In this document: positions 15,946 through 23,422 of the stretch, piece by piece
Layout of the letters: every line of letters starts with the position of its first letter
Numbering within the stretch: position 1 is the stretch's first letter
Source: Branchiibius sp. NY16-3462-2
GTDB lineage: Bacteria > Actinomycetota > Actinomycetes > Actinomycetales > Dermatophilaceae
Length of the DNA: 64,000 bases
Assembly (NCBI RefSeq): GCF_001594145.1
Contig: NZ_LVCF01000042.1
Span: 164,516-228,515 of the forward strand
Direction of reading: 5' to 3'
Translations under genes and position numbers: made by a program
The notes under the pieces: model-generated
Seen by the model: only the letters and a program-made list of their open reading frames with translations
What the model was told of the DNA's origin: nothing
The model's database searches: none

Positions 15946-17520
15946 TCAGGAGGGGATATCCCGACGGTCGAATGCTGCGACAGCAACTGCCGCGAGGACG
16001 GCCGCCAGCAGGGTCATCACGACCAGCGGGGTCCAGGTGATCGGGACCTGAGGCACCTTCGGGGTGTGGGTGAAGGGCGACAGATCCAGCGCCCAGCCGG
16101 GCAGACCGAAGGCCACCCCGAGTTCGCCGACCAGGAACGCGAGCGCCGCGACTACCCAGCCGGCGGCGGTCCACGCCGGACGAACGCCCAACAACAGCAG
16201 AGCGATCGAGAAGATCAGCCAGGCTGCCGGTGCCTGGACCAGCATGGCCCGCAGGACGTCGGAGGCGGTCAGATGGGTCCGACCCAACCACGCCACGCCC
16301 ACCGCAGCGATCAGCAGGAGCACGACAGTGCCGATCAGTCCGATCGCGATGACCGTCAGCATCCAGGTCCGGCGGGCGCGACCGGTCGACAGGGCCAGTT
16401 CCAACTGTCCCCGCGTCTCCCAGCGCCGCAGGTCGGCCACCAGGGACACCAGCCAGAAGGCGATCGCGGCGCTGAAGAAGGCCGCCATCGCGGCTAGGAA
16501 CGCCCCCGTCAGGGCGCCCGGGCCACCGAGTCTGCGCAGATACTCCTGGAACTGCGGCGGCATCCCGGAGGTGTCGGCCACCGAGGAGACCAGCGAGCCC
16601 ACGATCAGAGCGAAGACCAGGATGCCGATCGACCAGCCGGTGAAGGTGCGCCACTGTGCCTGCCACAGGACGGCGGGTACCGATCGCAAGCCGTGGGAGG
16701 AGGCGGGTCCGGGCCGTGGCGCGATGACCCCGCTGCCCAGATCGCGGCGCTCGCGCAGAATGACCGCCAGCACCACGGATGCCACGCCCGCCACCACACA
16801 CCACAGCAGACCCCACCAGGAGGGATCGCCATACGGGTCCATGGTCTGCACCCAGCCGATCGGGTTGGTCCAACGCAACCACGAGACCGAGTCGTTGGTG
16901 TCCGCGGCGCCGCGCAGCAGGTAGCCGCCGAGCACGAGCGCTGAGGTGATCGAGGAGACCTGTCGTGCGGTCGTGGCCACCTGGGCCACCAGCAACGTGA
17001 CGCCGGCGACGGCCACTCCGACACCGACGTACTGCGCCATCTGCACCAGCACCTGATGCCCGGTCGCGCCGTAGCCCAGGAAGGGCAGCGCGGTCACCAG
17101 GGCGGTCAGCACGGTCAACGCGGCGGCGACCGCGATGGCGGCAACCAGGGGCGACAGCCGCCCGACGGCCGCCGAACCGGCCAGTTCCAGCTGGCCCGAT
17201 TCCTCCTCGCGCCGGGTGTGCCGGTTGACCGTGAAGGCGATGAGGACGCCGAAGGCCGTCAGCATGAAGAGCCCGATGCGCCACGACGTGGTACTGGCAA
17301 CTGTCTCAATGTGATCCAGCGGTCCGAGCATCAGCTTGAGCGCCGGGTTGCCGGCCAACGACTGTTGCATGTCGCGCCGGTCGGCGACGGTGCCGGCCAG
17401 GTCGGAGAGTTGTTTCAACGTGGCGAGGTAGGTCAGCGCGAAGACGACGACCGAGATCGGCAACCAGCGGATCTCCTGGTGGAAGGCGAGGCGGGTCAAC
17501 CGCCGGGAGTTCTCGATCAC
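15946..17520 (-). CDS. ABC-2 type exporter permease
   Basis: 524 residues with two sets of about six transmembrane helices, the duplicated architecture of actinobacterial polyketide/antibiotic exporter permeases. It starts MIENSRRLTRLAFHQEIRWL; cytosolic ETRGQLELALSTGRARRTW and EEESGQLELAGSAAVGR are paired repeats, one in each half. The start overlaps the stop of the upstream ATPase gene by 4 bp, so the two form a transporter. A paralogous pair lies at 42.4-44.9 kb. Substrate unknown. Confidence 0.85.
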   Translation of the reverse strand: MIENSRRLTRLAFHQEIRWLPISVVVFALTYLATLKQLSDLAGTVADRRDMQQSLAGNPALKLMLGPLDHIETVASTTSWRIGLFMLTAFGVLIAFTVNRHTRREEESGQLELAGSAAVGRLSPLVAAIAVAAALTVLTALVTALPFLGYGATGHQVLVQMAQYVGVGVAVAGVTLLVAQVATTARQVSSITSALVLGGYLLRGAADTNDSVSWLRWTNPIGWVQTMDPYGDPSWWGLLWCVVAGVASVVLAVILRERRDLGSGVIAPRPGPASSHGLRSVPAVLWQAQWRTFTGWSIGILVFALIVGSLVSSVADTSGMPPQFQEYLRRLGGPGALTGAFLAAMAAFFSAAIAFWLVSLVADLRRWETRGQLELALSTGRARRTWMLTVIAIGLIGTVVLLLIAAVGVAWLGRTHLTASDVLRAMLVQAPAAWLIFSIALLLLGVRPAWTAAGWVVAALAFLVGELGVAFGLPGWALDLSPFTHTPKVPQVPITWTPLVVMTLLAAVLAAVAVAAFDRRDIPS

Positions 17521-18449
17521 GGCTCGTGCTGGTCGTACTGGCTCAGGAAGAGTTGCTCCAACGTCGGGGGTTCGACGACCAGCTGCCGGGCGCCGTACTG
17601 CGCCAGCACCGCCACGGCCGCCGTCGCCGTCGCATCGTCCACGGTGAAGTGCACCTTGGTGTCATCGACGCTCAGGTCCGAGACGCCGTCCACTGCCGAT
17701 AACCCCTCACGTACGCCGATCGCGTCCTTCACGACCGCCGAGACTCCCGAGCGGGTCACGTGCCGCAACTGCGACAAGGCTCCGGTCAGGACCGTCTTGC
17801 CGCGACGGATGATCGTGACGTCGTCGCACAGGTCCTGCACCTGGCCGAGGATGTGGCTGGACAACAACACGGTGGTCCCACGCTCGCGGGCGGCCCGGAT
17901 CTGCTCCTGGAAGCGGGCCTCCATCAACGGATCGAGGCCGGAGGTGGGTTCGTCCAGGATCAGCAGTTCCACATCGGCAGCCAGGGCTGCGACCAGCGCG
18001 ACCTTCTGCCGGTTGCCCTTGGAGTAGGTGCCGGACCGTTTGGTGGGGTCGAGTTCGAAGACCTCCAGCAGTTCGTCGCGGCGGGTCGCTCCACGGACAT
18101 CGCGCAGCCCCAGGAGCAGGTCGATGCATTGGCCACCGGTGAGGTGGTTCCAGAGCGTCACGTCACCGGGCACATAGGCCAGGCGTCGGTGCAGAGCCAC
18201 CGCATCGGCGTACGGGTCAGCGCCGAAGAGCCGGGCGGTGCCGCCGTCGCGCCGGTAGAGACCGAGCAGTATCCGGATCGTGGTCGACTTGCCCGCGCCG
18301 TTCGGTCCGAGGAAGCCGGCGATCGTGCCCGCCGGAACGCTCAGGTCGAGCCCGTCGAGAGCCGCGAACGAACCGAAGTGTTTGGTGAGTCCGGAGATCT
18401 CGATCACGGGATCGGCCATGCGTCCATCCAACACCCCGCCGACCCCCAT
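17517..18449 (-). CDS. ABC exporter ATP-binding protein
   Basis: 310 residues. Walker A is GPNGAGKST; the signature appears as SKGNRQKVALVAAL, replacing the usual LSGGQ; Walker B is LLILDEPTSGLD; and the H-loop is LLSSHIL. The C-terminal ~90 residues form the DUF4162-like tail seen in drug exporters. The ATG at 18449 has GGAGG five bases upstream and is taken as the start; a second Met (MADPVIEIS) at 18419 lies closer to the conserved domain but has no comparable site. Co-transcribed with the permease downstream. Closely similar in organisation and sequence to the ATPase at 43933-44862. Confidence 0.9.
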   Translation of the reverse strand: MGVGGVLDGRMADPVIEISGLTKHFGSFAALDGLDLSVPAGTIAGFLGPNGAGKSTTIRILLGLYRRDGGTARLFGADPYADAVALHRRLAYVPGDVTLWNHLTGGQCIDLLLGLRDVRGATRRDELLEVFELDPTKRSGTYSKGNRQKVALVAALAADVELLILDEPTSGLDPLMEARFQEQIRAARERGTTVLLSSHILGQVQDLCDDVTIIRRGKTVLTGALSQLRHVTRSGVSAVVKDAIGVREGLSAVDGVSDLSVDDTKVHFTVDDATATAAVAVLAQYGARQLVVEPPTLEQLFLSQYDQHEP

Positions 18450-18574
18450 GGAACCTCCATGTGGTGGCTATCGAGTTCCTGTGGGACCCCCCGGTTCGCT
18501 GGCATGGGCCGCGGTCAGGTGGGTGGATGGAGGTAGGCGCCAGTCCAGGCGCTGATCACACAGTGAGGTGTTTC

Positions 18575-18874
18575 ATGACCGATCAGACGACGAGTGACGA
18601 GCAGACCGGCGACGCCGCCGAGCAGCCGCAGGGCGAGGGTGTCCCGCAGCGTCCCGAGGGCTTCCCGCCCGGACCGCCCCCCGGTGGTTTCGGCGAGCAC
18701 GGCCCGGGTCACGGCCACGGCCACGGTCCGGGTCACGGCGGACCGCCGCCCGGCTGGGAGGACCAACGGGACGAGCAGCCGGGTGCCGGTGAAGCCGCCG
18801 ATGATGCAGCGGCCGGTGCTCAAGCGGGCCTCGATGCCGCGACCGGTGCGCAGGAGGAGGGCACGCTCACCTGA
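18575..18874 (+). CDS. Small Gly/Pro/His-rich protein of unknown function
   Basis: 99 residues from ATG 18575, preceded by GAGGTG four bases upstream. The N-terminus is acidic and Gln/Glu-rich (TTSDEQTGDAAEQPQGEG). The centre is a Pro/Gly tract followed by GHGHGHGPGHGG, a His array that could bind metal. The C-terminus is Ala/Glu-rich (GEAADDAAAGAQAGLDAATG). No signal peptide or membrane helix is present. It is likely disordered. I do not recognise a family. It lies between a divergent ABC transporter and purA, followed by a long inverted repeat. Confidence 0.55.
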   Translation: MTDQTTSDEQTGDAAEQPQGEGVPQRPEGFPPGPPPGGFGEHGPGHGHGHGPGHGGPPPGWEDQRDEQPGAGEAADDAAAGAQAGLDAATGAQEEGTLT

Positions 18875-18892
18875 GCGGCCGCTAACTGCGAC

Positions 18893-18953
18893 CGGGTTCG
18901 GTCACGGATTGTCGGTTGAAACGCGGCAGATCGGCCATCCGTGACCGAACCCG
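18893..18953. repeat. Long intergenic inverted repeat (17-bp perfect arms)
   Basis: Left arm CGGGTTCGGTCACGGAT (18893-18909) is exactly complementary to the right arm at 18937-18953, with a 27-base loop. There is no T-run on either side, so it is not a typical intrinsic terminator. The loop contains GAAACGCGGCAG, similar to cores in the loops of two other repeats in this window. It lies between the His-rich gene and purA. Confidence 0.85.
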
Positions 18954-19039
18954 ACGCCAGCCAGGCAAGCGATTCCGGGCCGGGCCGCCGCGACCGATAA
19001 ACTCGCAGGTGGCCCACCGATTACTACAGAGGATTCACC

Positions 19040-20344
19040 ATGCCTGCGATCGTTCTTGTCGGCGCCCAATGGGGGGATGAAGGCAAGGGCAAGGCGACCG
19101 ACCTGCTCGGGGACCGCATCGACTACGTCGTGAAGTTCAACGGCGGCAACAACGCCGGGCACACCGTCGTCATCGAGCAGCCGGACGGCAGCCGCGAGAA
19201 GTACGCCCTGCACCTGCTGCCCAGCGGCATCCTCACCGAAGGCGTCGTCCCGGTCATCGCCAACGGGGTTGTCATCGACCTCGGTGTGCTCTTCGAGGAG
19301 ATCGACGGCCTCGAAGCGCGGGGCATCGACACCTCCGCCCTGAAGGTCAGCGCCAACGCGCACATCATCGCCAGCTACAACAAGACCCTCGACAAGGTCA
19401 CCGAGCGCTTCCTGGGCTCCCGCAAGATCGGCACCACCGGCCGCGGTATCGGCCCGACCTACGCCGACAAGATGAACCGCGTCGGCATCCGCGTCCAGGA
19501 CCTCTTCGACGAGTCGATCCTGCGGCAGAAGGTGGAGGCAGCCCTCGACATCAAGAACCACCTGCTGGTGAAGGTCTACAACCGCCGCGCCGTCGCCGTC
19601 GACGAGGTGGTCGAGGACCTCTTGCAGTACGTCGATCGGTTGCGTCCCATGGTCGTGGACACCTCCCTGCTGCTGGACACCGCGCTCACCAACGGTGAGA
19701 CCGTCCTCTGCGAGGCCGGCCAGGCCACCTTGCTGGACGTCGACCACGGCACCTACCCGTTCGTCACCTCCTCCAACGCGATCAGCGCGGGTGCGTGCAC
19801 CGGCGCCGGCATTCCGCCCACGCGCGTCGACCGGGTCATTGCGATCTTCAAGGCCTACACGACCCGCGTGGGGGAGGGCCCGTTCCCCACCGAGTTGCAC
19901 GATGACAAGGGCGAGTTCCTGCGCAAGCAGGGCGCGGAGTTCGGCACCACCACCGGTCGCCCCCGTCGCTGCGGCTGGGTCGACACCGTGATCGGCCGCT
20001 ACGCGACCCGCATCAACGGCGTCACCGACTTCGTCCTCACCAAGCTCGACGTCCTCACCGGCCTGGAGACGGTCCCGGTCTGTGTGGCCTACGACGTCGA
20101 CGGCGTCCGCCACGACGAGATCCCGGTGAGCCAGTCCGACTTCCACCACGCCACTCCTATTTACGAGGAGTTGCCGGGCTGGTTCGAGGACATCTCCGGC
20201 TGCCGCAGCTACGAGGAACTGCCCGCGAACTGCCGCGCCTACGTGGAGTTCGTCGAGGAGCGCATCGGTGCCCGGATCTCGGTGATCGGTGTCGGCCCCG
20301 GCCGCGAAGAGGTCATCGTGCGGCACGACTTGCTGGGTGCATGA
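19040..20344 (+). CDS. purA: Adenylosuccinate synthetase
   Basis: Converts IMP, aspartate and GTP to adenylosuccinate, the first committed AMP step. 434 residues, a normal length. The glycine-rich loop GDEGKGK is at 12-18, with catalytic D13 and H41 (NNAGHT) at the same positions as in the E. coli enzyme. The IMP-binding GTTGRGIGPTYADK and GTP-binding TKLDVLTGL segments are present. Its stop overlaps the lysS start (ATGATG), an unusual purine-tRNA-synthetase coupling. Confidence 0.97.
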   Translation: MPAIVLVGAQWGDEGKGKATDLLGDRIDYVVKFNGGNNAGHTVVIEQPDGSREKYALHLLPSGILTEGVVPVIANGVVIDLGVLFEEIDGLEARGIDTSALKVSANAHIIASYNKTLDKVTERFLGSRKIGTTGRGIGPTYADKMNRVGIRVQDLFDESILRQKVEAALDIKNHLLVKVYNRRAVAVDEVVEDLLQYVDRLRPMVVDTSLLLDTALTNGETVLCEAGQATLLDVDHGTYPFVTSSNAISAGACTGAGIPPTRVDRVIAIFKAYTTRVGEGPFPTELHDDKGEFLRKQGAEFGTTTGRPRRCGWVDTVIGRYATRINGVTDFVLTKLDVLTGLETVPVCVAYDVDGVRHDEIPVSQSDFHHATPIYEELPGWFEDISGCRSYEELPANCRAYVEFVEERIGARISVIGVGPGREEVIVRHDLLGA

Positions 20345-22062
20345 TGCTCGACGACTGGGTCTCCCGCCTGGCCGACGAGGTCATCGCCGACGCGCGGCGC
20401 CGTGACGTCAAGATCGTCTGTGCGTCCGGTATCTCGCCCTCCGGCCCGATCCACCTGGGCAACCTGCGTGAGGTCATCACCCCGCACCTGGTCGCCGACG
20501 AGATCGCCCGCCGCGGTATCGAGGTCGAGCACATCATCAGCTGGGACGACTACGACCGTTTCCGCAAGGTGCCCAATTTCCCCGGAGTGGACCAGTCCTG
20601 GGCGCAGTACATCGGTCAGCCGCTGACCGCCGTACCTGCTCCGCCTGGTTCCCCGCACGAGTCCTGGGCCGCGCACTTCCGCGCCCAGTGCGAGGAGGCG
20701 CTCGCGGCGATGGGCATCACCTACCGCGGGATCAGCCAGACGCAGCAGTACACCTCCGGCGCCTACATCGACCAGGTGATCTTCGCGATGGGGCATCGCG
20801 ACCAGATCGACAAGGTTCTGGACCAGCACCGCACGCTGCCCAAGACCGCCGATGAGGACGAGGACGCCGACGAGGCGGCCGCCCGCGAGGGTTCGGGCGC
20901 AGCAGCCGAGGAGGCCGGTTACTACCCGTACAAGCCGTACTGCACCGTCTGCAACACCGACTTCACGACGGTCACCGCCTACGACGATGCGACCGCGCAG
21001 CTCAGCTATCACTGCGACCACTGCGGGCACGACGAGACCGTCGACCTGCACACCTTCACGCACGGCAAGCTGGTGTGGAAGGTGGACTGGCCGATGCGCT
21101 GGGCGTACGAAGGGGTGGTCTTCGAGCCGTCCGGCGTTGACCACCAAAGCCCGGGATCGTCGTACGCCGTGGGGTTGGAGTTGGCGCCGATCTTCGGCTG
21201 GCAGCGCCCCATCGGCCCGATGTATGCCTTCGTCGGCATCAAGGGGATGGCCAAGATGTCCTCCTCCAAGGGCGGGGTGCCGACCCCGTCGGACGCCCTG
21301 GAGATCATGGAGCCGGCGGTCCTGCGCTGGCTCTACGCCCGGCGCAAGCCCAACCAATCGTTCACAGTCTCGTTCGATGCGGACCTGCAGCGCACGTACG
21401 ACGAGTGGGACGCCCTGGCGCGCAAGGTCCAGGCCGGCACGGGGCAGGCGGGCGACGTCGCGTCCTACACGCGGGCCAGTTCGACCGCGGCCGGGCCGCT
21501 GCCGGTGACCGAGTACCCGGTGTCCTACCGCACGCTCGCCTCGATCGTGGACATCACGACCGGTGACGAGGAGCAGGTGCTACGGATCGTGCAGCAGCTC
21601 GATCCGTCCTCGCCGGTCCCCTCGGTGGCGGCCCTGCGGCCGCGCCTCACCTGTGTCGAGCACTGGGTGGCGACGCAGATGCCCGAGCAGGACAAGACCG
21701 TGGTGCGTACGGCGCGCTCGTCCCGTGAGCTCACTCAGGAGGAGAGCCGGGCGATCGCCCTACTGCTCGATGGGGGCTCCGGGTTGGGTCCGATCGATGC
21801 CGACTGGACGTTGGCCGGGCTGACCCACCAGGTGTACGGCGTGCCGAAGGTCCTGCGGGGGATGGATCCGGCTGCCATCGTGAAGGGCGACAAGGAGTTG
21901 GCCGCGGCCCAGCGCAGCTTCTTCAAGCTGCTTTACGACGTGTTGATCGACAAGGACACCGGTCCGCGACTGCCGACTTTGCTGTTGGCGCTCGGGCCGC
22001 AGACGGTGCGCGAACTGCTGGATTACGGGGTTTCTCGCCCCTCGGGCGGCACCCCGGAGTAG
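20341..22062 (+). CDS. lysS: Class I lysyl-tRNA synthetase
   Basis: 573 residues. This is the class I (Rossmann-type) LysRS common in archaea and scattered in bacteria, not the usual class II enzyme. The HIGH-type motif is PSGPIHLGN at 33-41 and the KMSKS-type motif is KMSSSKG at 305-311. Between them lie the WDDYDRFRKVP substrate segment and a zinc-ribbon-like pair of Cys motifs (CTVCN, CDHCGHDE). The C-terminal helical anticodon domain is present. It charges tRNA-Lys with lysine. Translationally coupled to purA. Whether a class II LysRS also exists elsewhere cannot be told from this window. Confidence 0.94.
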   Translation: MMLDDWVSRLADEVIADARRRDVKIVCASGISPSGPIHLGNLREVITPHLVADEIARRGIEVEHIISWDDYDRFRKVPNFPGVDQSWAQYIGQPLTAVPAPPGSPHESWAAHFRAQCEEALAAMGITYRGISQTQQYTSGAYIDQVIFAMGHRDQIDKVLDQHRTLPKTADEDEDADEAAAREGSGAAAEEAGYYPYKPYCTVCNTDFTTVTAYDDATAQLSYHCDHCGHDETVDLHTFTHGKLVWKVDWPMRWAYEGVVFEPSGVDHQSPGSSYAVGLELAPIFGWQRPIGPMYAFVGIKGMAKMSSSKGGVPTPSDALEIMEPAVLRWLYARRKPNQSFTVSFDADLQRTYDEWDALARKVQAGTGQAGDVASYTRASSTAAGPLPVTEYPVSYRTLASIVDITTGDEEQVLRIVQQLDPSSPVPSVAALRPRLTCVEHWVATQMPEQDKTVVRTARSSRELTQEESRAIALLLDGGSGLGPIDADWTLAGLTHQVYGVPKVLRGMDPAAIVKGDKELAAAQRSFFKLLYDVLIDKDTGPRLPTLLLALGPQTVRELLDYGVSRPSGGTPE

Positions 22063-22100
22063 GTCCACCGAAATTGTCCACGGGCACCTGCTTGACGAGA

Positions 22101-22112
22101 TACCGATCGGTA
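22101..22112. promoter_or_regulatory. Perfect 12-bp palindrome, possible operator
   Basis: TACCGATCGGTA is a perfect palindrome in the 175-bp gap between lysS and the Tat-type secreted protein gene. A weaker palindrome, TACGGGTCCGTA, follows at about 22139-22150. Size and symmetry fit a TetR-type operator. No -10/-35 pair could be assigned with confidence, so the role is speculative. Confidence 0.3.
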
Positions 22113-22237
22113 GGCCACAGTGTGACGTGCGCAACACCTACGGGTCCGTAAGTTGAGAAACTTTCTGTTCCGTAACCGTTGGTAGAAGCCCGCAAGGCGG
22201 CTAAGGTGTAACGCAGTTCACATACCCGGAAGCCTGG

Positions 22238-22954
22238 ATGGAGATAACCCACACCATGACCACCACGATTTCCCGCCGCACGCTGGCAAAGGGCGCCGCT
22301 TGGTCGGTGCCGGTTGTTGCCGTCGCCGCTGCCGCCCCCACCGCATCCGCCAGCCCGGCCGACTGCATCAGTTCCGGCACGCTGTCCAACTCCACGTCCG
22401 GCGTCCCGGCCACGCCCAACTACGCCTGCGTGCAGACCGACGAGGCTGGTAACCCGACGGGCACGGGGCTGGGCAACTGGCGCGTCCAGATCATCGTCGC
22501 CACCTGCACCGCGGTGCACGCCGGGTCGACGTTGAAGACCCCTCCGCAGATCACCGCCAACGTGATCACCTCCACGACGGCCGGAAACGTGTTGCGCGGC
22601 TTCGGCGCCGAGACGGTCACCGGTGGTACCTCAGCAGCGGGGTACACCGCGACGGGCCAGGTCTTGAACTCCGGTGCCACCCGCACCGGCAACCTGAACA
22701 TCGGCACTTTCCCGGTGCCCGCCTCCGGTGGTATCACCACGACCGCAACTGGCACGGGCTCCCTGGAGACCTCGACGACCGCGGGCACCATCAACATCGC
22801 CGCCGGCGACTTCACCGTGGTCCTGAACTGGACCGGTTCGGACCCGGACACCGGCGCCCCGAACAAGGGCACCAACTACATCAAGTGCACCACCGGTACG
22901 TCGACGGCCCCGGCGACCTCGGTCCCGCTGACCCCGGCGATCACGGTTCAGTGA
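22238..22954 (+). CDS. Tat-type exported protein of unknown function
   Basis: 238 residues from ATG 22238, which has GGAAG five bases upstream; ATG 22256 is an alternative. The N-terminus MTTTISRRTLAKGAAW, then a hydrophobic stretch (SVPVVAVAAAAP) and ASAS cleavage-like site, forms a twin-arginine signal peptide. The mature part is Thr/Ser/Gly-rich and probably beta-structured, with two widely spaced Cys (early SPADCISS and late NYIKCTTG) plus others that could form disulfides. No catalytic motif. Similar short proteins are common in actinobacterial envelopes; a surface role is inferred. Confidence 0.75.
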   Translation: MEITHTMTTTISRRTLAKGAAWSVPVVAVAAAAPTASASPADCISSGTLSNSTSGVPATPNYACVQTDEAGNPTGTGLGNWRVQIIVATCTAVHAGSTLKTPPQITANVITSTTAGNVLRGFGAETVTGGTSAAGYTATGQVLNSGATRTGNLNIGTFPVPASGGITTTATGTGSLETSTTAGTINIAAGDFTVVLNWTGSDPDTGAPNKGTNYIKCTTGTSTAPATSVPLTPAITVQ

Positions 22955-22977
22955 TCTTCGCCTAGACGCACTACGAA

Positions 22978-23007
22978 GGAGCCCCGCGGCGTACGCCGCG
23001 GGGCTCC
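22978..23007. terminator. GC-rich terminator-like hairpin
   Basis: A perfect 13-bp stem (22978-22990 with 22995-23007, arms beginning GGAGCCCCGCGGC) closed by a GTAC loop, 24 bp after the stop of the secreted protein gene. There is no T-tract downstream, as is common for actinobacterial hairpin terminators. Confidence 0.6.
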
Positions 23008-23042
23008 GTCATGTCGTCCTGCGTACGCCACGCCTCCCCAGC

Positions 23043-23095
23043 TTTGGAACGCGATTCACCCTGTCAGCGCGATTTCGGGTGAATCGCGTTCCAAA
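23043..23095. repeat. Long intergenic inverted repeat (19-bp perfect arms), family copy 1
   Basis: Left arm TTTGGAACGCGATTCACCC (23043-23061) pairs perfectly with 23077-23095; the loop is 15 bases. It sits between convergent genes. A second copy at 62869-62925 has the same arms except for one position, changed on both sides so that pairing is kept. The T-rich foot is on the left and A-rich on the right, opposite to a U-tract terminator. Confidence 0.9.
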
Positions 23096-23107
23096 AGTCT
23101 GTGGAGG

Positions 23108-23422
23108 TCAGGCTTCGTCAGACAGCACTCTGATCCGCTCGTGGTGGTGGATCACCTCGTCGATCACGAACCGCAGGAACTTCTCGCTGAATTCCGGGTC
23201 CAGACCCGCGTCCTGCGCCAACCCCCGCAGCCGCGCGATCTGCTGCTCCTCACGAGCGGGATCGGCGGGTGGCAGCTTCTGCTCGGCCTTGTAGGCACCG
23301 ACGGCCTGGGTGATCCGGAACCGCTCGGCCAGCATATGGATCAGCGCCGCGTCGATGTTGTCGATCGAACGTCGGTAGCCGGCCAGCACCGCGTCAGGCG
23401 CGCTGTTTTGCGAACTCATCAC
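23108..23422 (-). CDS. Chorismate mutase (AroQ type)
   Basis: 104 residues, all-helical AroQ fold. Converts chorismate to prephenate for Phe and Tyr synthesis. The N-terminal YRRSIDNIDAALIHMLAERFRIT carries the Arg and the Leu/Ile heptads of the first helix; VGAYKAEQKLPPADPAREEQQIARL contains the conserved Lys and the active-site Arg/Glu region. The short single-domain form matches actinobacterial chorismate mutases. The start overlaps the helD stop by 4 bp, so it is probably expressed from the helD transcript. No signal peptide is present, so it is not the secreted type. Confidence 0.88.
   Translation of the reverse strand: MMSSQNSAPDAVLAGYRRSIDNIDAALIHMLAERFRITQAVGAYKAEQKLPPADPAREEQQIARLRGLAQDAGLDPEFSEKFLRFVIDEVIHHHERIRVLSDEA

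Noticed and set aside
18893..18953. Reading the long inverted repeats (18893, 23043, 49974, 62869, 63916) as intrinsic terminators
   Set aside because: None has a T-run following the stem in either direction, and four of them have T in the left arm and A in the right. Hairpin-only termination cannot be excluded, but the repeat-family reading fits better.
22121..22137. TGTGACGTGCGCAACAC as a third CRP site
   Set aside because: The second half-site matches only 3 of 5 consensus bases, clearly weaker than the two sites in the Mo-enzyme locus.
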